The translations under genes were made by a program, and so were the position numbers. A stretch of DNA of 64,000 bases from Streptococcus castoreus DSM 17536. GTDB taxonomy: Bacteria; Bacillota; Bacilli; Lactobacillales; Streptococcaceae. The notes beneath the pieces were generated by a model. It was not told the DNA's origin, ran no database searches, and was given only the letters and a program-made list of their open reading frames with translations. Every line of letters begins with the position of its first letter. Position 1 is the first letter of the stretch. Positions 28,403 to 37,606 of this stretch are shown one piece after another. Where the stretch lies: the NCBI RefSeq assembly GCF_000425025.1, contig NZ_AUKZ01000008.1, positions 16,988 through 80,987 on the forward strand, read 5' to 3'.

Positions 28403-29617
28403 ATGAAAATTATTGAAAAATCATCCAAGTTAGAGCATGTTTCTTATGATATTCGAGGTCCTGTCTTAGACGAAGCCAATCGTATGATTGCTAATGGCGA
28501 AAAAATCCTTCGATTAAATACAGGAAATCCAGCGGCATTTGGATTTGAAGCGCCAGATGAAGTTATTCATGATTTGATTATTAATGCTAGACGAAGCGAG
28601 GGGTATTCTGACAGTAAGGGAATCTTTTCGGCACGCAAGGCAATTATGCAGTATTGCCAGCTCAAAGGCTTTCCAGAAGTTGATATTGATGACATTTACT
28701 TAGGCAATGGGGTTTCAGAGTTAATTTCAATGTCCCTTCAAGCCTTACTTGATAATGGCGATGAGGTTTTGGTTCCAATGCCAGACTACCCTCTTTGGAC
28801 AGCCTGTGTCAGCCTAGGAGGTGGCAATGCCATTCACTATCTGTGTGATGAAGCTGCAGATTGGTACCCAGATATTGCTGATATAAAAGCAAAAATAACC
28901 AATCGCACAAAAGCAATCGTGATTATTAATCCCAATAATCCAACAGGAGCGCTTTATCCGCAAGAGATTTTAGAAGAAATTGTGGCGCTAGCTAGAGAAC
29001 ATCAACTCATTATTTTTGCTGATGAGATCTACGACCGCTTGGTCATGGATGGTGAGGAGCATGTGGCAATCGCAAGTTTAGCCCCAGATGTTTTTTGCGT
29101 TTCTATGAACGGTTTGTCAAAATCCCATCGCATTGCTGGCTTTCGTGTCGGTTGGATGGTTCTCTCGGGACCTAAAGGACATGTGCAGGGATATATTGAG
29201 GGGCTGAACATGTTAGCCAATATGCGCCTATGTTCAAATGTTCTAGCTCAACAAGTCGTGCAAACCTCTCTCGGAGGACGTCAGTCCGTCGATGAGCTCT
29301 TGCTCCCAGGTGGTCGTATTTTTGAACAGCGTAATTTTATTCATCAGGCGATTAATGCCATTCCGGGACTATCAGCCGTCAAACCAAAAGCAGGGCTTTA
29401 CCTCTTTCCTAAAATTGACCGCCAAATGTATCGCATTGACGATGACGAAGAATTTGTCTTACAACTCCTCAAGCAAGAAAAAGTCATGCTGGTACATGGT
29501 CGTGGTTTTAACTGGAAAGATCCCGACCACTTCCGCATCGTTTATTTGCCGACAGTAGAAGAGTTAGAAGATGTCCAAGAGAAAATCACACGTGTCTTAC
29601 AGCAGTATAAGCGTTAG
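28403..29617 (+). CDS. PLP-dependent aminotransferase, class I (alanine/aspartate type)
   Basis: 404-residue fold-type I aminotransferase. Visible motifs: NPNNPTGALYP in the middle, the FADEIYDRL strand and the PLP-lysine NGLSKSHRIAGFRVGW at about residue 240. The sequence most resembles AlaA-type pyruvate/alanine aminotransferases, which are often annotated as aspartate aminotransferases; the substrate is uncertain. ATG at 28403 with GAGG at 28388-28391 is chosen because the ATG at 28379 is inside the promoter. It has its own terminator and stands upstream of the collagen-like gene. Confidence 0.88.
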   Translation: MKIIEKSSKLEHVSYDIRGPVLDEANRMIANGEKILRLNTGNPAAFGFEAPDEVIHDLIINARRSEGYSDSKGIFSARKAIMQYCQLKGFPEVDIDDIYLGNGVSELISMSLQALLDNGDEVLVPMPDYPLWTACVSLGGGNAIHYLCDEAADWYPDIADIKAKITNRTKAIVIINPNNPTGALYPQEILEEIVALAREHQLIIFADEIYDRLVMDGEEHVAIASLAPDVFCVSMNGLSKSHRIAGFRVGWMVLSGPKGHVQGYIEGLNMLANMRLCSNVLAQQVVQTSLGGRQSVDELLLPGGRIFEQRNFIHQAINAIPGLSAVKPKAGLYLFPKIDRQMYRIDDDEEFVLQLLKQEKVMLVHGRGFNWKDPDHFRIVYLPTVEELEDVQEKITRVLQQYKR

Positions 29618-29657
29618 GCTTTTACCAACTTGTAACGGTGATGGAATGATTAAACCA

Positions 29658-29685
29658 AGAAGATCCAATGGGTCTTCTATTTCTT
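29658..29685 (+). terminator. Intrinsic terminator after the aminotransferase
   Basis: A 9-bp stem (29658-29666 with 29670-29678, one G-U pair) with a 3-nt loop and a T-rich tail. Confidence 0.7.
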
Positions 29686-29757
29686 TTGTGACTTTAAGTT
29701 TGTTTACTTATAACTTCTGATTTTGTTGAAATATACCATTTTTAAATCCAAAAATAT

Positions 29758-29770
29758 CCCCCCCCCCCCC
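29758..29770 (+). repeat. Homopolymeric (C)13 tract upstream of the collagen-like gene
   Basis: Thirteen consecutive C in otherwise AT-rich DNA, 130 bp before the start codon and about 44 bp before the nearest TATAAT. Such tracts change length by slipped-strand mispairing. Its place in the upstream promoter region suggests variable transcription. Confidence 0.9.
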
Positions 29771-29813
29771 GATAAAAAAGGTTTCTTCAATTTTATCTTT
29801 TTTGAATATTTTA

Positions 29814-29819
29814 TATAAT
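29814..29819 (+). promoter_or_regulatory. Candidate -10 of the collagen-like gene
   Basis: TATAAT, 80 bp before the start codon. The region 17 bp upstream (29791-29796, TTTTAT) is a poor -35, which fits activator-dependent transcription. Confidence 0.4.
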
Positions 29820-29899
29820 AATTCAGCAATATAATTAGCATATTTGCAATTAAATGTGATTATTATCTAATTAAAAGAGATAAAGAGGAGAGAAATATT

Positions 29900-31321
29900 T
29901 TGAAAAAAAGACGTATTGACAAATTAGTTTGCCATTATGGATTAACATCAGCTACGGTTTTGCTAATGGCTTTGGGGACAGGAGCATCGGTTCAAGCAGA
30001 GAGTAGCGGTGTTAGTGCCTCTTTGCACAAATTGAAAGAGCTTTCCGAAAAGCAGCTGCCATCGGTTTCGGAAACTTTGATTTCTCAACAGTTAGCATTG
30101 AATGATTATAACACAAAAAGCATTAAGGAATATTTAGATAAATTAGAGCAATTTTTGAAACAGTATCTTCACCAACATCATCAAGTTTTGAGCGATTTAG
30201 CTGAAAAACCCGGAATTCCAGGGCCTCCTGGACCGATGGGACCACAGGGGACTCCGGGTGAGAAAGGACAAAAAGGAGATCCTGGACCTCAAGGTCCAGC
30301 CGGTAGAGATGGTTTAGCTGGTGCAAAAGGTGACCGTGGTGAAACTGGACCCGCCGGTCCAACTGGTCCGCAAGGTCCAGCCGGTAAAGATGGTGCACCC
30401 GGTCCTAAAGGAGAAGCCGGCGCACAAGGACCAATGGGTCCCGCTGGTCCAGAAGGGAAAAAAGGCGATTGTGGTGTAGCTGGTCCTAAGGGAGAACCTG
30501 GTGCAAAAGGCGAACGCGGTGAACAGGGGATACCGGGACAAAAAGGAGATCGCGGCGAAACTGGTGCAACTGGATCTAAGGGTGAGAAGGGAGACACCGG
30601 AGCAGCTGGTCGTGATGGTAAAGACGGTTTAGTCGGACCAAAAGGCGACCAAGGTATCCAAGGAGAAAAAGGCGATAAGGGCGACCAAGGCATCCAAGGA
30701 GAAAAAGGCGATAAAGGCGACCAAGGTATCCAAGGAGAAAAAGGCGACAAGGGCGACCAAGGCATCCAAGGACCAAAAGGTGATAAGGGTGACCAAGGTA
30801 TCCAAGGAGACAAAGGAGACAAGGGCGACCAAGGCATCCAAGGAGAAAAAGGCGATAAAGGCGACCAAGGTATCCAAGGAGACAAAGGCGATAAGGGTGA
30901 CCAAGGCATCCAAGGAGAAAAAGGCGACAAGGGCGACCAAGGCATCCAAGGACCAAAAGGTGACAAGGGCGATACAGGTACTCCAGAAATTCCTCAAAAG
31001 CCTGAGATCCCAAATCAACCAGAAGAACAGCCCAAAGCTCCTGAGTTACCACAGCAACCTCAAACTCCAAAGCAGACTCCAGAAGTAAAACCTACCCCAC
31101 AAGTGACCCCTTCTGAAAGCCAAAAAGGTGCTAGCACTTCACACACTCAAAGCTTACACCAAGAGCAAAAGTTGGCTAAATCGGTAGTTAACCGTGCTTC
31201 TTCAGTAAGACATTTGCCATCTACTGGCGAAACCACAAACCCATTCTTCACAACGGCAGCGGTTGCAGTGATAGCAAGTTCAGGTCTGCTTACGCTATCT
31301 TCAAAACGTAAAGAAGGCTGA
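29900..31321 (+). CDS. Scl-type collagen-like LPXTG surface protein
   Basis: 473-residue wall-anchored adhesin-type protein. Order: signal peptide (to about 36), a helical variable region (about 37-99), a long Gly-X-Y collagen-like region (about 100-360), a Pro-rich linker, then LPSTG at about 439-443, a hydrophobic segment and the tail KRKEG. The second half of the collagen region is nine 12-residue repeats (GDQGIQG plus a K/E/P/D-rich GxKGDK). Trimeric triple helix and host-matrix binding are known for Scl proteins; ligands here are unknown. Start is TTG with GAGGAG 9 nt upstream. The single cysteine in the Gly-X-Y part (KKGDCGVAG) is unusual. Own promoter region; not co-transcribed with neighbours. 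Confidence 0.93.
   Translation: MKKRRIDKLVCHYGLTSATVLLMALGTGASVQAESSGVSASLHKLKELSEKQLPSVSETLISQQLALNDYNTKSIKEYLDKLEQFLKQYLHQHHQVLSDLAEKPGIPGPPGPMGPQGTPGEKGQKGDPGPQGPAGRDGLAGAKGDRGETGPAGPTGPQGPAGKDGAPGPKGEAGAQGPMGPAGPEGKKGDCGVAGPKGEPGAKGERGEQGIPGQKGDRGETGATGSKGEKGDTGAAGRDGKDGLVGPKGDQGIQGEKGDKGDQGIQGEKGDKGDQGIQGEKGDKGDQGIQGPKGDKGDQGIQGDKGDKGDQGIQGEKGDKGDQGIQGDKGDKGDQGIQGEKGDKGDQGIQGPKGDKGDTGTPEIPQKPEIPNQPEEQPKAPELPQQPQTPKQTPEVKPTPQVTPSESQKGASTSHTQSLHQEQKLAKSVVNRASSVRHLPSTGETTNPFFTTAAVAVIASSGLLTLSSKRKEG
30644..30967 (+). repeat. Nine tandem 36-bp repeats in the collagen-like gene
   Basis: Nine consecutive 36-bp units, each encoding GDQGIQG followed by EKGDK, DKGDK or PKGDK. Sequence between units is near-identical, so copy number should vary between strains without breaking the frame. 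Confidence 0.92.
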
Positions 31322-31537
31322 TCTTTTTCCTGAAAAAGGTTCGGAAAGATAGGTCAATTAAGAGTTATCTTTTGGAAATGGCTGGAATGATTGAATGTAC
31401 CGGTTATTGATAATAGAAGTCAGTCCGGGAAAAAGAATATGTTTTTAAGCTAACTTCTGTACAGACTATTGCCGTTGGCTGAACGGGTAAGGTTATTTTT
31501 AACTTTTCAAGTGATTGAAATTGTAGAAATAATAGAA

Positions 31538-31552
31538 AATTTTCTGATAATT
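31538..31552 (+). promoter_or_regulatory. CodY box at the codY promoter
   Basis: AATTTTCTGATAATT matches the CodY consensus AATTTTCWGAAAATT at 14 of 15 positions and ends 2 bp before the -35. It predicts autoregulation. Confidence 0.8.
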
Positions 31553-31554
31553 TC

Positions 31555-31583
31555 TTGCAAAAGCTAATTGGCTTTGTTATAAT
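31555..31583 (+). promoter_or_regulatory. codY promoter
   Basis: TTGCAA (31555-31560), 17 bp, TATAAT (31578-31583) with a TG-T extension. 34 bp before the codY start. Confidence 0.8.
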
Positions 31584-31617
31584 TGAAACGCAAATAATTC
31601 AAAGGAAAAGGAAGAAA

Positions 31618-32400
31618 ATGCCTAACTTATTAGAAAAAACTCGTAAAATTACATCTATTCTGCAACGTTCCGTAGATAGTCTGGAAACAGAATTACCCTA
31701 TAATACCATGGCTTCTCGCTTAGCAGATATTATTGATTGTAATGCTTGTATTATTAATGGTGGTGGAACCTTACTTGGTTATGCCATGAAATATAAAACC
31801 AATACTGATCGTGTTGAGGAATTTTTTGAGGCAAAGCAATTCCCGGATACTTATGTAAAAGCAGCCAGTCGTGTTTATGATACGGAAGCTAACCTTTCAG
31901 TCGAAAACGATTTGACGATCTTTCCTATTGAGTCCAAAGATATTTACCCCGATGGTTTGACGACAATTGCCCCAATTTATGGTGGTGGGATGCGTCTTGG
32001 GACTCTAATTATCTGGCGTAATGATAATGAATTTAGTGATGAAGACCTGATCTTGGTTGAAATTTCAAGTACCGTTGTCGGGATTCAATTATTGAACCTT
32101 CAAACAGAAAACTTAGAAGAGACCATCCGCAAACAGACCGCGGTCAATATGGCGATTAATACCCTTTCTTATTCAGAAATGAAAGCTGTTGCAGCCATTC
32201 TTGGAGAACTGGGTGGCAACGAGGGACGCCTAACCGCATCTGTGATTGCCGATCGTATCGGGATTACACGTTCTGTTATTGTCAATGCTCTTCGCAAACT
32301 TGAAAGCGCAGGAATTATCGAGAGCCGCTCTCTTGGAATGAAAGGAACCTATCTCAAGGTTATCAACGAAGGTATTTTTGATAAACTAAAAGAATTTTAA
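31618..32400 (+). CDS. codY: GTP/branched-chain amino acid-sensing global regulator CodY
   Basis: Represses amino-acid and peptide acquisition genes when isoleucine/leucine/valine (and in some species GTP) are plentiful. The 260-residue protein starts [11 protein letters not shown], has the N-terminal GAF ligand domain (about 1-155) and the C-terminal winged helix with [29 protein letters not shown] at 31618 follows AAGGAAAAGGAAG; an upstream in-frame start at 31555 would lie inside the promoter. The CodY box upstream and another before oppA place two likely regulon members in this window. Confidence 0.97.
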   Translation: MPNLLEKTRKITSILQRSVDSLETELPYNTMASRLADIIDCNACIINGGGTLLGYAMKYKTNTDRVEEFFEAKQFPDTYVKAASRVYDTEANLSVENDLTIFPIESKDIYPDGLTTIAPIYGGGMRLGTLIIWRNDNEFSDEDLILVEISSTVVGIQLLNLQTENLEETIRKQTAVNMAINTLSYSEMKAVAAILGELGGNEGRLTASVIADRIGITRSVIVNALRKLESAGIIESRSLGMKGTYLKVINEGIFDKLKEF

Positions 32401-32407
32401 AATGTAG

Positions 32408-32489
32408 CATCTCCCATTGTACTGACCCCCAAAAGTTAGATCAAAATTCTAACGATTTGGAGGTCGGTCCACAGTGGGAGGTGTTTTTT
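32408..32489 (+). terminator. Long imperfect terminator hairpin after codY with IS3-like inner arms
   Basis: A 13-bp outer stem (32408-32420 with 32471-32483, two G-U pairs) continues into a second stem (32421-32433 with 32456-32468) and a third (32435-32440 with 32448-32453), then seven T. The inner arms (ACTGACCCCCAAAAGTTAG and its facing copy) resemble terminal inverted repeats of IS3-family elements. Confidence 0.7.
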
Positions 32490-32586
32490 AGCTATATAAA
32501 CACTGGTGTCTTGACACGTGTAAACAAAAGTGCTATGATTAAAATTGTAAAGAAGAGTGTTGATCGCCTATTTGGAGGAGATAATC

Positions 32587-33138
32587 GTGAAAGCATTGAT
32601 TGTTATTGATTACACCTATGACTTTGTTGCAGATGATGGGAAGTTAAGCGCAGGAAAGCCTGCACAGGATATTGAAGAAAAAATTGCAGAGGTAACTCAA
32701 GAAGCTTTTGATCAAGGAGATTATATTTTCTTTGCGGTTGATTGCCACGAAGAAACTGACCAATGGCACCCTGAAGCGAAACTCTTTCCGGCTCATAGCC
32801 TCAAAGGGACTAGAGGACGTTGTTTGTATGGAGCTTTAGCTGATGTTTATGACAAGATAAAAGGCAATCCTAATGTTTGTTGCATAGACAAGAGGTATTA
32901 TTCCGCTTTTTCGGGTACTGATCTTGATATTCGCTTGCGTGAGCGCGATGTTAATACACTTGTGTTGTCAGGACTTTTAACAGATATTTGTGTGTTGCAC
33001 ACTGCGATTGACGCTTACAATCTGGGTTACCATCTTGAAGTTATTAGTACCGCAGTGGCTAGTTTATCAAAAACAAATGATCGATGGGTATTAAGGCATT
33101 TTGAACAGGTGCTTGGTGCAACATTGGTTGAAGCTTAA
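32587..33138 (+). CDS. pncA: Nicotinamidase / isochorismatase-family hydrolase
   Basis: Converts nicotinamide to nicotinate for NAD salvage. 183 residues with the catalytic triad pattern of the family: Asp in VIDYTYDFV near the N-terminus, the Lys region CIDKRYYSAFSGTDLD, and catalytic Cys in GLLTDICVLHTAIDA. The start is GTG at 32587, with GGAGGAG at 32574-32580; the longer frame from 32557 would include this site within the coding sequence. It stands alone between the codY terminator and a gene-poor stretch. Confidence 0.88.
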   Translation: MKALIVIDYTYDFVADDGKLSAGKPAQDIEEKIAEVTQEAFDQGDYIFFAVDCHEETDQWHPEAKLFPAHSLKGTRGRCLYGALADVYDKIKGNPNVCCIDKRYYSAFSGTDLDIRLRERDVNTLVLSGLLTDICVLHTAIDAYNLGYHLEVISTAVASLSKTNDRWVLRHFEQVLGATLVEA

Positions 33139-33327
33139 CTTTTCATGAAAGCCAATAAAAATAATTTGAGAGCGTTGATAGCACCTAATCAAGGGACAAA
33201 ACATTTGTAATAAGATTTTAATTAAATGCGTTATTTAGCTAAAAATAGTGCGAGCTTTTATTTGAGATGGCTTTAGCCATTTCAGATAACAACTAGTGTA
33301 TCACATTTAAGAAAGAGGGTGATTTTT

Positions 33328-33729
33328 CAATTAAATCAAATACAGCAAAAGGTTGTTGCTATTGTCAAAAAAGAACCCTCTATCTTTCCAAGGTTTTGAC
33401 CAAAACGGAATTGGGTGTCTCTTTGGAATAGCAGTTGAGTTAGGACGATCCGTCAAGCCATATCTAAAAATAGTACCTATGGAGAGCCTGGCTCAATTAC
33501 TTTTTGCCATAGCCAAGGTTTGATCTATGTGTTTTGCCCGCCATTTAGGGTTCCATTTAGCAGTTGCCAAGCTGCCGCTAATGCTTCGGATTATACCCTT
33601 TTAGGAGAGAAATACCCCTTATCTGATGAGCTTCTTGATCGAGGTTTTTGCCTCAAGATTGAGGAGCTTGTTTGCGTGTCTCCTATGGTAAATAAGAGCA
33701 ATTATGATATAATGTTTAGGACGATGTAA
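33328..33729 (+). pseudogene. Possible remnant of a small coding region
   Basis: Three-frame reading gives protein-like pieces that only join by shifting frame or reading through stops: a helix-like NQIQQKVVAIVKKEPSIFPRF, then ELGRSVKPYLK, then an open stretch from about 33500 to 33729 beginning GLIYVFCPP. The second piece could be a helix-turn-helix. I do not recognise the ancestor and the call rests only on composition and continuity. Confidence 0.3.
33705..33713 (+). promoter_or_regulatory. Extended -10 promoter of gatCAB
   Basis: TG-A-TATAAT, 112 bp upstream of gatC, giving a leader of about 100 nt. No clear -35. Confidence 0.5.
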
Positions 33730-33824
33730 AAAGGATACAGAAGGATTTATCTTGCTTTTGGACAATAGCTGAGTTCTTGTTCCAATCTTGTAAATACCTA
33801 ACATCATCTTGGATGGGAGAAGTC

Positions 33825-34127
33825 ATGAAAATTTCTGAAGAAGAAGTTCGCCATGTGGCGAATTTATCAAAATTAGCATTTTCAGACAGCGAGACAGCTG
33901 AATTTGCGTTAACGTTATCAAAAATCGTTGACATGGTTGAATTGCTCAATGAAGTTGACACAAAAGGTGTCGCCATTACAACAACCATGGCAGATCATAA
34001 AAATAGAATGCGAGCAGATGTTGCTGAAAAAGGAACAGACTGTGCTCAACTCTTTAAAAATGTTCCTGAAAAAGAAAACAATTTTATCAAGGTGCCAGCT
34101 ATCCTTGATGACGGAGGGGATGCCTAA
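33825..34127 (+). CDS. gatC: Asp-tRNA(Asn)/Glu-tRNA(Gln) amidotransferase subunit C
   Basis: Small stabilising subunit linking GatA and GatB. 100 residues, starting [17 protein letters not shown], the family N-terminus, and ending with the [14 protein letters not shown] segment. ATG at 33825 follows GGGAGA; the longer in-frame reading from 33777 lacks a ribosome site. The stop overlaps the gatA start by one base. Confidence 0.95.
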   Translation: MKISEEEVRHVANLSKLAFSDSETAEFALTLSKIVDMVELLNEVDTKGVAITTTMADHKNRMRADVAEKGTDCAQLFKNVPEKENNFIKVPAILDDGGDA

Positions 34128-35593
34128 TGTTTTTGAACCATAAAACCATTGACGAGTTGCATGATCTTCTTGTCAAAAAAGAAATTTCTGTCACGGAGTT
34201 GACCAAAGCCACTTTGGATGATATTTATGCGCGTGAAGAAGCTATCGGCTCGTTTATCACGATTTCAGAAGAAGCAGCCTTGAAACAAGCAGCGGCTCTT
34301 GATGCTAAAGGGATTGATGCAGACAATATCATGTCTGGCATACCTCTTGCTGTCAAAGACAATATCTCAACCGAGGGAATTTTGACGACAGCGGCATCAA
34401 AAATGCTTTACAATTACGAGCCAATTTTTGATGCGACAGCCGTTGCTAATGCCCGTCAAAATGGCATTATTGTGGTTGGAAAAACCAACATGGATGAATT
34501 TGCCATGGGGGGGTCAACAGAAACATCATACGTGAAGAAAACGAAAAATGCTTGGGATCAAACAAAGGTTCCTGGTGGATCATCAGGTGGTTCAGCGACA
34601 GCAGTTGCATCTGGTCAAGTGCGTTTATCACTTGGGTCTGATACCGGTGGCTCAATTCGTCAACCTGCAGCTTTCAATGGTGTCGTTGGGTTAAAACCCA
34701 CTTATGGGACAGTGTCTCGATTTGGCTTGATTGCCTTTGGTAGCTCACTTGATCAAATTGGTCCTTTCGCCCCTACCGTTAAGGAAAATGCTCAATTATT
34801 GAACGTCATTGCCAGCGCAGATAGCAAAGATTCAACATCAGCTCCTGTTCGTATAGCGAACTACACAAGCAAGCTCGGTCAAGATATTAAAGGCATGAAG
34901 ATTGCCCTTCCTAAAGAGTATCTTGGCGAAGGGATTGATCCTGAGATTAAGGAAACAGTTCTTGCGGCGGCTAAACACTTTGAGAAACTTGGTGCCATTG
35001 TCGAGGAAACGAGTCTCCCACATAGCAAGTACGGAGTTGCCGTATACTATATTATTGCATCATCTGAGGCTTCTTCAAACTTGCAGCGGTTTGATGGAAT
35101 TCGTTATGGTTTTCGTGCAGAAGATGCCAAGAGTCTTGAAGAAATCTATATCAATACACGTAGCCAAGGGTTTGGTGATGAAGTCAAACGTCGTATCATG
35201 CTTGGAACATTCAGCTTGTCATCAGGGTATTACGATGCTTACTTTAAGAAAGCTGGTCAAGTCCGAACCCTGATCATTCAAGATTTTGAAAAAGTCTTTG
35301 CGGATTATGATTTGATTTTAGGACCAACAAGTCCGACAGTTGCTTTTGGACTTGATACCCTTAATCACGACCCAGTTGCGATGTATCTGGCTGATTTGCT
35401 GACGATTCCTGTTAATTTAGCAGGTCTTCCTGGAATTTCCCTACCATCTGGATTTGTGGATGGCTTACCAGTAGGTCTTCAATTGATTGGTCCAAAATAT
35501 TCAGAAGAAACGATTTATCAAGCAGCTAGTGCTTTTGAAGCAACAACTGATTATCATAAGCAGCAACCCGTTATTTTTGGAGGTACTAACTAA
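34127..35593 (+). CDS. gatA: Asp-tRNA(Asn)/Glu-tRNA(Gln) amidotransferase subunit A
   Basis: Amidase subunit releasing ammonia from glutamine for transamidation of misacylated tRNA. The 488-residue amidase-signature protein has the Ser-cisSer-Lys elements: Lys in AVKDNIS (about 80), GGSSGGSA (about 150) and the nucleophile Ser in [11 protein letters not shown] (about 175). Coupled to gatC and gatB by TAATG overlaps. This set substitutes for a missing glutaminyl-tRNA synthetase in many Firmicutes. Confidence 0.97.
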   Translation: MFLNHKTIDELHDLLVKKEISVTELTKATLDDIYAREEAIGSFITISEEAALKQAAALDAKGIDADNIMSGIPLAVKDNISTEGILTTAASKMLYNYEPIFDATAVANARQNGIIVVGKTNMDEFAMGGSTETSYVKKTKNAWDQTKVPGGSSGGSATAVASGQVRLSLGSDTGGSIRQPAAFNGVVGLKPTYGTVSRFGLIAFGSSLDQIGPFAPTVKENAQLLNVIASADSKDSTSAPVRIANYTSKLGQDIKGMKIALPKEYLGEGIDPEIKETVLAAAKHFEKLGAIVEETSLPHSKYGVAVYYIIASSEASSNLQRFDGIRYGFRAEDAKSLEEIYINTRSQGFGDEVKRRIMLGTFSLSSGYYDAYFKKAGQVRTLIIQDFEKVFADYDLILGPTSPTVAFGLDTLNHDPVAMYLADLLTIPVNLAGLPGISLPSGFVDGLPVGLQLIGPKYSEETIYQAASAFEATTDYHKQQPVIFGGTN

Positions 35594-37032
35594 TGAACTT
35601 TGAAACCATTATCGGGCTTGAAGTCCATGTGGAGCTGAATACCCATTCAAAAATCTTCTCACCAACACCAGCCCATTTTAGTGATGATCCAAATGCTAAT
35701 ACAAACGTGATTGACTGGTCATTTCCTGGCGTGCTTCCTGTGATGAACAAGGGTGTTATTGATGCCGGGATTAAGGCGGCTCTGGCTCTGAACATGGACA
35801 TCCATAAGAACATGCACTTTGATCGCAAAAATTATTTCTATCCAGACAATCCAAAAGCCTACCAAATTTCTCAGTTTGATGAGCCGATTGGTTACAATGG
35901 CTGGATTGACATTAAACTAGAAGACGGTTCAGCGAAAAAAATCCGTATTGAACGTGCTCATTTGGAAGAAGATGCTGGCAAAAACACACATGGCACAGAT
36001 GGTTATTCTTACGTTGACCTCAATCGCCAAGGGGTGCCATTGATTGAGATTGTGTCTGAAGCAGACATGCGCTCGCCAAAAGAAGCCTATGCTTATTTGA
36101 CAGCTTTAAAAGAAATCATTCAATACACTGGCATTTCTGATGTCAAAATGGAAGAAGGGTCAATGCGTGTGGATGCCAACATTTCTCTTCGTCCGTACGG
36201 TCAAGAAACATTTGGTACCAAAACGGAGTTGAAAAACTTGAATTCTTTCAGCAATGTGCGCAAAGGACTTGAATTTGAAGTGGAGCGCCAGGCTAAGATT
36301 CTCCGTAGTGGCGGTATTATCCAACAAGAAACGCGTCGCTATGATGAAGCCAATAAAAGGACAATCTTGATGCGTGTTAAAGAAGGAGCAGCTGACTACC
36401 GTTACTTCCCAGAACCAGATTTGCCATTGTTTGAAATTGATGATGCTTGGATTGAAGAAATGCGTGCGGAATTGCCAGAGTTTCCAAAAGATCGTCGGGC
36501 TCGTTACGTGGCAGAGCTTGGTTTGTCAGATTACGATGCTAGTCAATTAACCGCAACGAAGCGTCTTTCAGATTTCTTTGAAAGAGCAGTCGCTATCGGT
36601 GGCGATGCCAAACAGGTTTCAAATTGGTTGCAAGGCGAAGTAGCTCAGTTCTTGAATGCAGAGCAAAAAACATTGGATGCCATTGCTTTGACACCTGAAA
36701 ACTTGGTTGAAATGATTGGTATTATCGCTGATGGAACCATCTCATCAAAAATTGCCAAGAAAGTTTTTGTTCACTTGGCTAAAAATGGTGGTTCAGCTAA
36801 GGAATATGTTGAAAAAGCAGGGCTTGTTCAGATTTCAGATCCAGCAGTTCTTGTACCAATAATTCATCAAATCTTTGCAGACAATGAAGCAGCCGTCACT
36901 GACTTTAAATCAGGAAAACGCAATGCAGACAAGGCTTTTACAGGTTTCTTGATGAAAGCGACCAAAGGTCAAGCGAACCCACAAGTAGCTCAACAATTAC
37001 TGGCACAAGAATTGAATAAGCTATTAGAATGA
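35593..37032 (+). CDS. gatB: Asp-tRNA(Asn)/Glu-tRNA(Gln) amidotransferase subunit B
   Basis: tRNA-binding and kinase-like subunit that activates the tRNA-linked Glu/Asp. 479 residues: N-terminal [14 protein letters not shown] and [36 protein letters not shown] (catalytic core) and a C-terminal helical tail domain ending in an [19 protein letters not shown] segment. Last gene of the gatCAB operon. No strong terminator follows; only a CCC/GGG mini-hairpin near 37050. Confidence 0.97.
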   Translation: MNFETIIGLEVHVELNTHSKIFSPTPAHFSDDPNANTNVIDWSFPGVLPVMNKGVIDAGIKAALALNMDIHKNMHFDRKNYFYPDNPKAYQISQFDEPIGYNGWIDIKLEDGSAKKIRIERAHLEEDAGKNTHGTDGYSYVDLNRQGVPLIEIVSEADMRSPKEAYAYLTALKEIIQYTGISDVKMEEGSMRVDANISLRPYGQETFGTKTELKNLNSFSNVRKGLEFEVERQAKILRSGGIIQQETRRYDEANKRTILMRVKEGAADYRYFPEPDLPLFEIDDAWIEEMRAELPEFPKDRRARYVAELGLSDYDASQLTATKRLSDFFERAVAIGGDAKQVSNWLQGEVAQFLNAEQKTLDAIALTPENLVEMIGIIADGTISSKIAKKVFVHLAKNGGSAKEYVEKAGLVQISDPAVLVPIIHQIFADNEAAVTDFKSGKRNADKAFTGFLMKATKGQANPQVAQQLLAQELNKLLE

Positions 37033-37351
37033 TTTGCATTGCCCAGGAAAAAGTCCCTTAATGGGTTTTGTGAGAAAGGTTGGCAAAGGGTAGATTCGCC
37101 AATTCGTCACTTAGTTATTAAATTAAGCAATGACTTATGATCAAGACCTTGTTGGAATTCTTACTTATTACATTTTTTGAGTTATCTCCCTGTCTAAACA
37201 GAATTTGGCATGCCTTATTTGATAACGGATTGGCTTTAAGCCTTGATAAAGAAAAATAACTTGCCAAACCAAATATCCTGTGATAAAATAGGTAAGTATG
37301 TGGTGCTAGCACATCCGTAAACATATTCTACGTAGGAGGAAACAGATCAAA
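37033..37351. other. Intergenic region between gatB and rpmB
   Basis: About 320 bp. It holds the rpmB promoter and an untranslated leader with a GTGCTAGCAC palindrome near 37303. No gene is evident; a 68-codon minus-strand frame here has no ribosome site or protein-like composition. Confidence 0.5.
37261..37289 (+). promoter_or_regulatory. rpmB promoter
   Basis: TTGCCA (37261-37266), 17 bp, TAAAAT (37284-37289) with a TG-A extension; 62-nt leader. Confidence 0.7.
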
Positions 37352-37540
37352 ATGGCTAAAGTATGTTATTTTACAGGACGTAAGACCGTTTCTGGTAACA
37401 ACCGTTCACATGCAATGAACCAAACAAAACGTACCGTTAAACCAAATCTTCAAAAAGTTACTATCCTTGTTGATGGCAAACCTAAAAAAGTTTGGGCTTC
37501 TGCTCGTGCGCTTAAATCTGGTAAAGTAGAACGCATCTAA
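37352..37540 (+). CDS. rpmB: 50S ribosomal protein L28
   Basis: 62-residue basic ribosomal protein: [21 protein letters not shown] is replaced by shorter motif markers [16 protein letters not shown] and [11 protein letters not shown], and it ends SGKVERI. GTAGGAGGAAA ribosome site lies upstream. Only one of the usual zinc-type cysteines is present, so this is a C-minus paralogue. Monocistronic, with its own promoter and terminator. Confidence 0.96.
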   Translation: MAKVCYFTGRKTVSGNNRSHAMNQTKRTVKPNLQKVTILVDGKPKKVWASARALKSGKVERI

Positions 37541-37548
37541 TTAGAAAT

Positions 37549-37567
37549 AAGCCTTAGGGCTTTTTTT
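37549..37567 (+). terminator. Intrinsic terminator after rpmB
   Basis: A short AAGCC/GGCTT stem with a 4-nt loop followed by a run of T. Confidence 0.7.
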
Positions 37568-37606
37568 CTTACTCTATTTTCACCTGCCCCAAACAATGGC
37601 TAACAG

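Larger units (their letters stand above)
33139..33824. other. Gene-poor region between pncA and gatC
   Basis: About 690 bp with no intact gene. It contains a small hairpin (8-bp arms around 33266-33285), a stretch that looks like a decayed coding region (33328-33729, listed separately) and the gatC promoter at the end. Confidence 0.6.

Noticed and set aside
28102..28428. 108-codon minus-strand frame upstream of usp
   Set aside because: Spans two promoters and the aminotransferase start; AT-rich, Ile/Lys/Phe-rich non-coding composition.
30289..30966. Long minus-strand frames (225, 164, 129 codons) opposite the collagen-like gene
   Set aside because: They are by-products of the Gly-X-Y repeats: periodic codons on the plus strand keep all other frames open. 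They lack ribosome sites and start inside the repeat.
30644..30967. Tandem 36-bp repeats as a CRISPR array
   Set aside because: The repeats are contiguous, with no unique spacers, and encode in-frame Gly-X-Y triplets.
33520..33729. 69-codon ORF treated as an intact gene
   Set aside because: It starts mid-region without a ribosome site; kept only as part of a possible pseudogene.
37118..37324. 68-codon minus-strand frame between gatB and rpmB
   Set aside because: Covers the rpmB promoter, no ribosome site, and no recognisable protein features.
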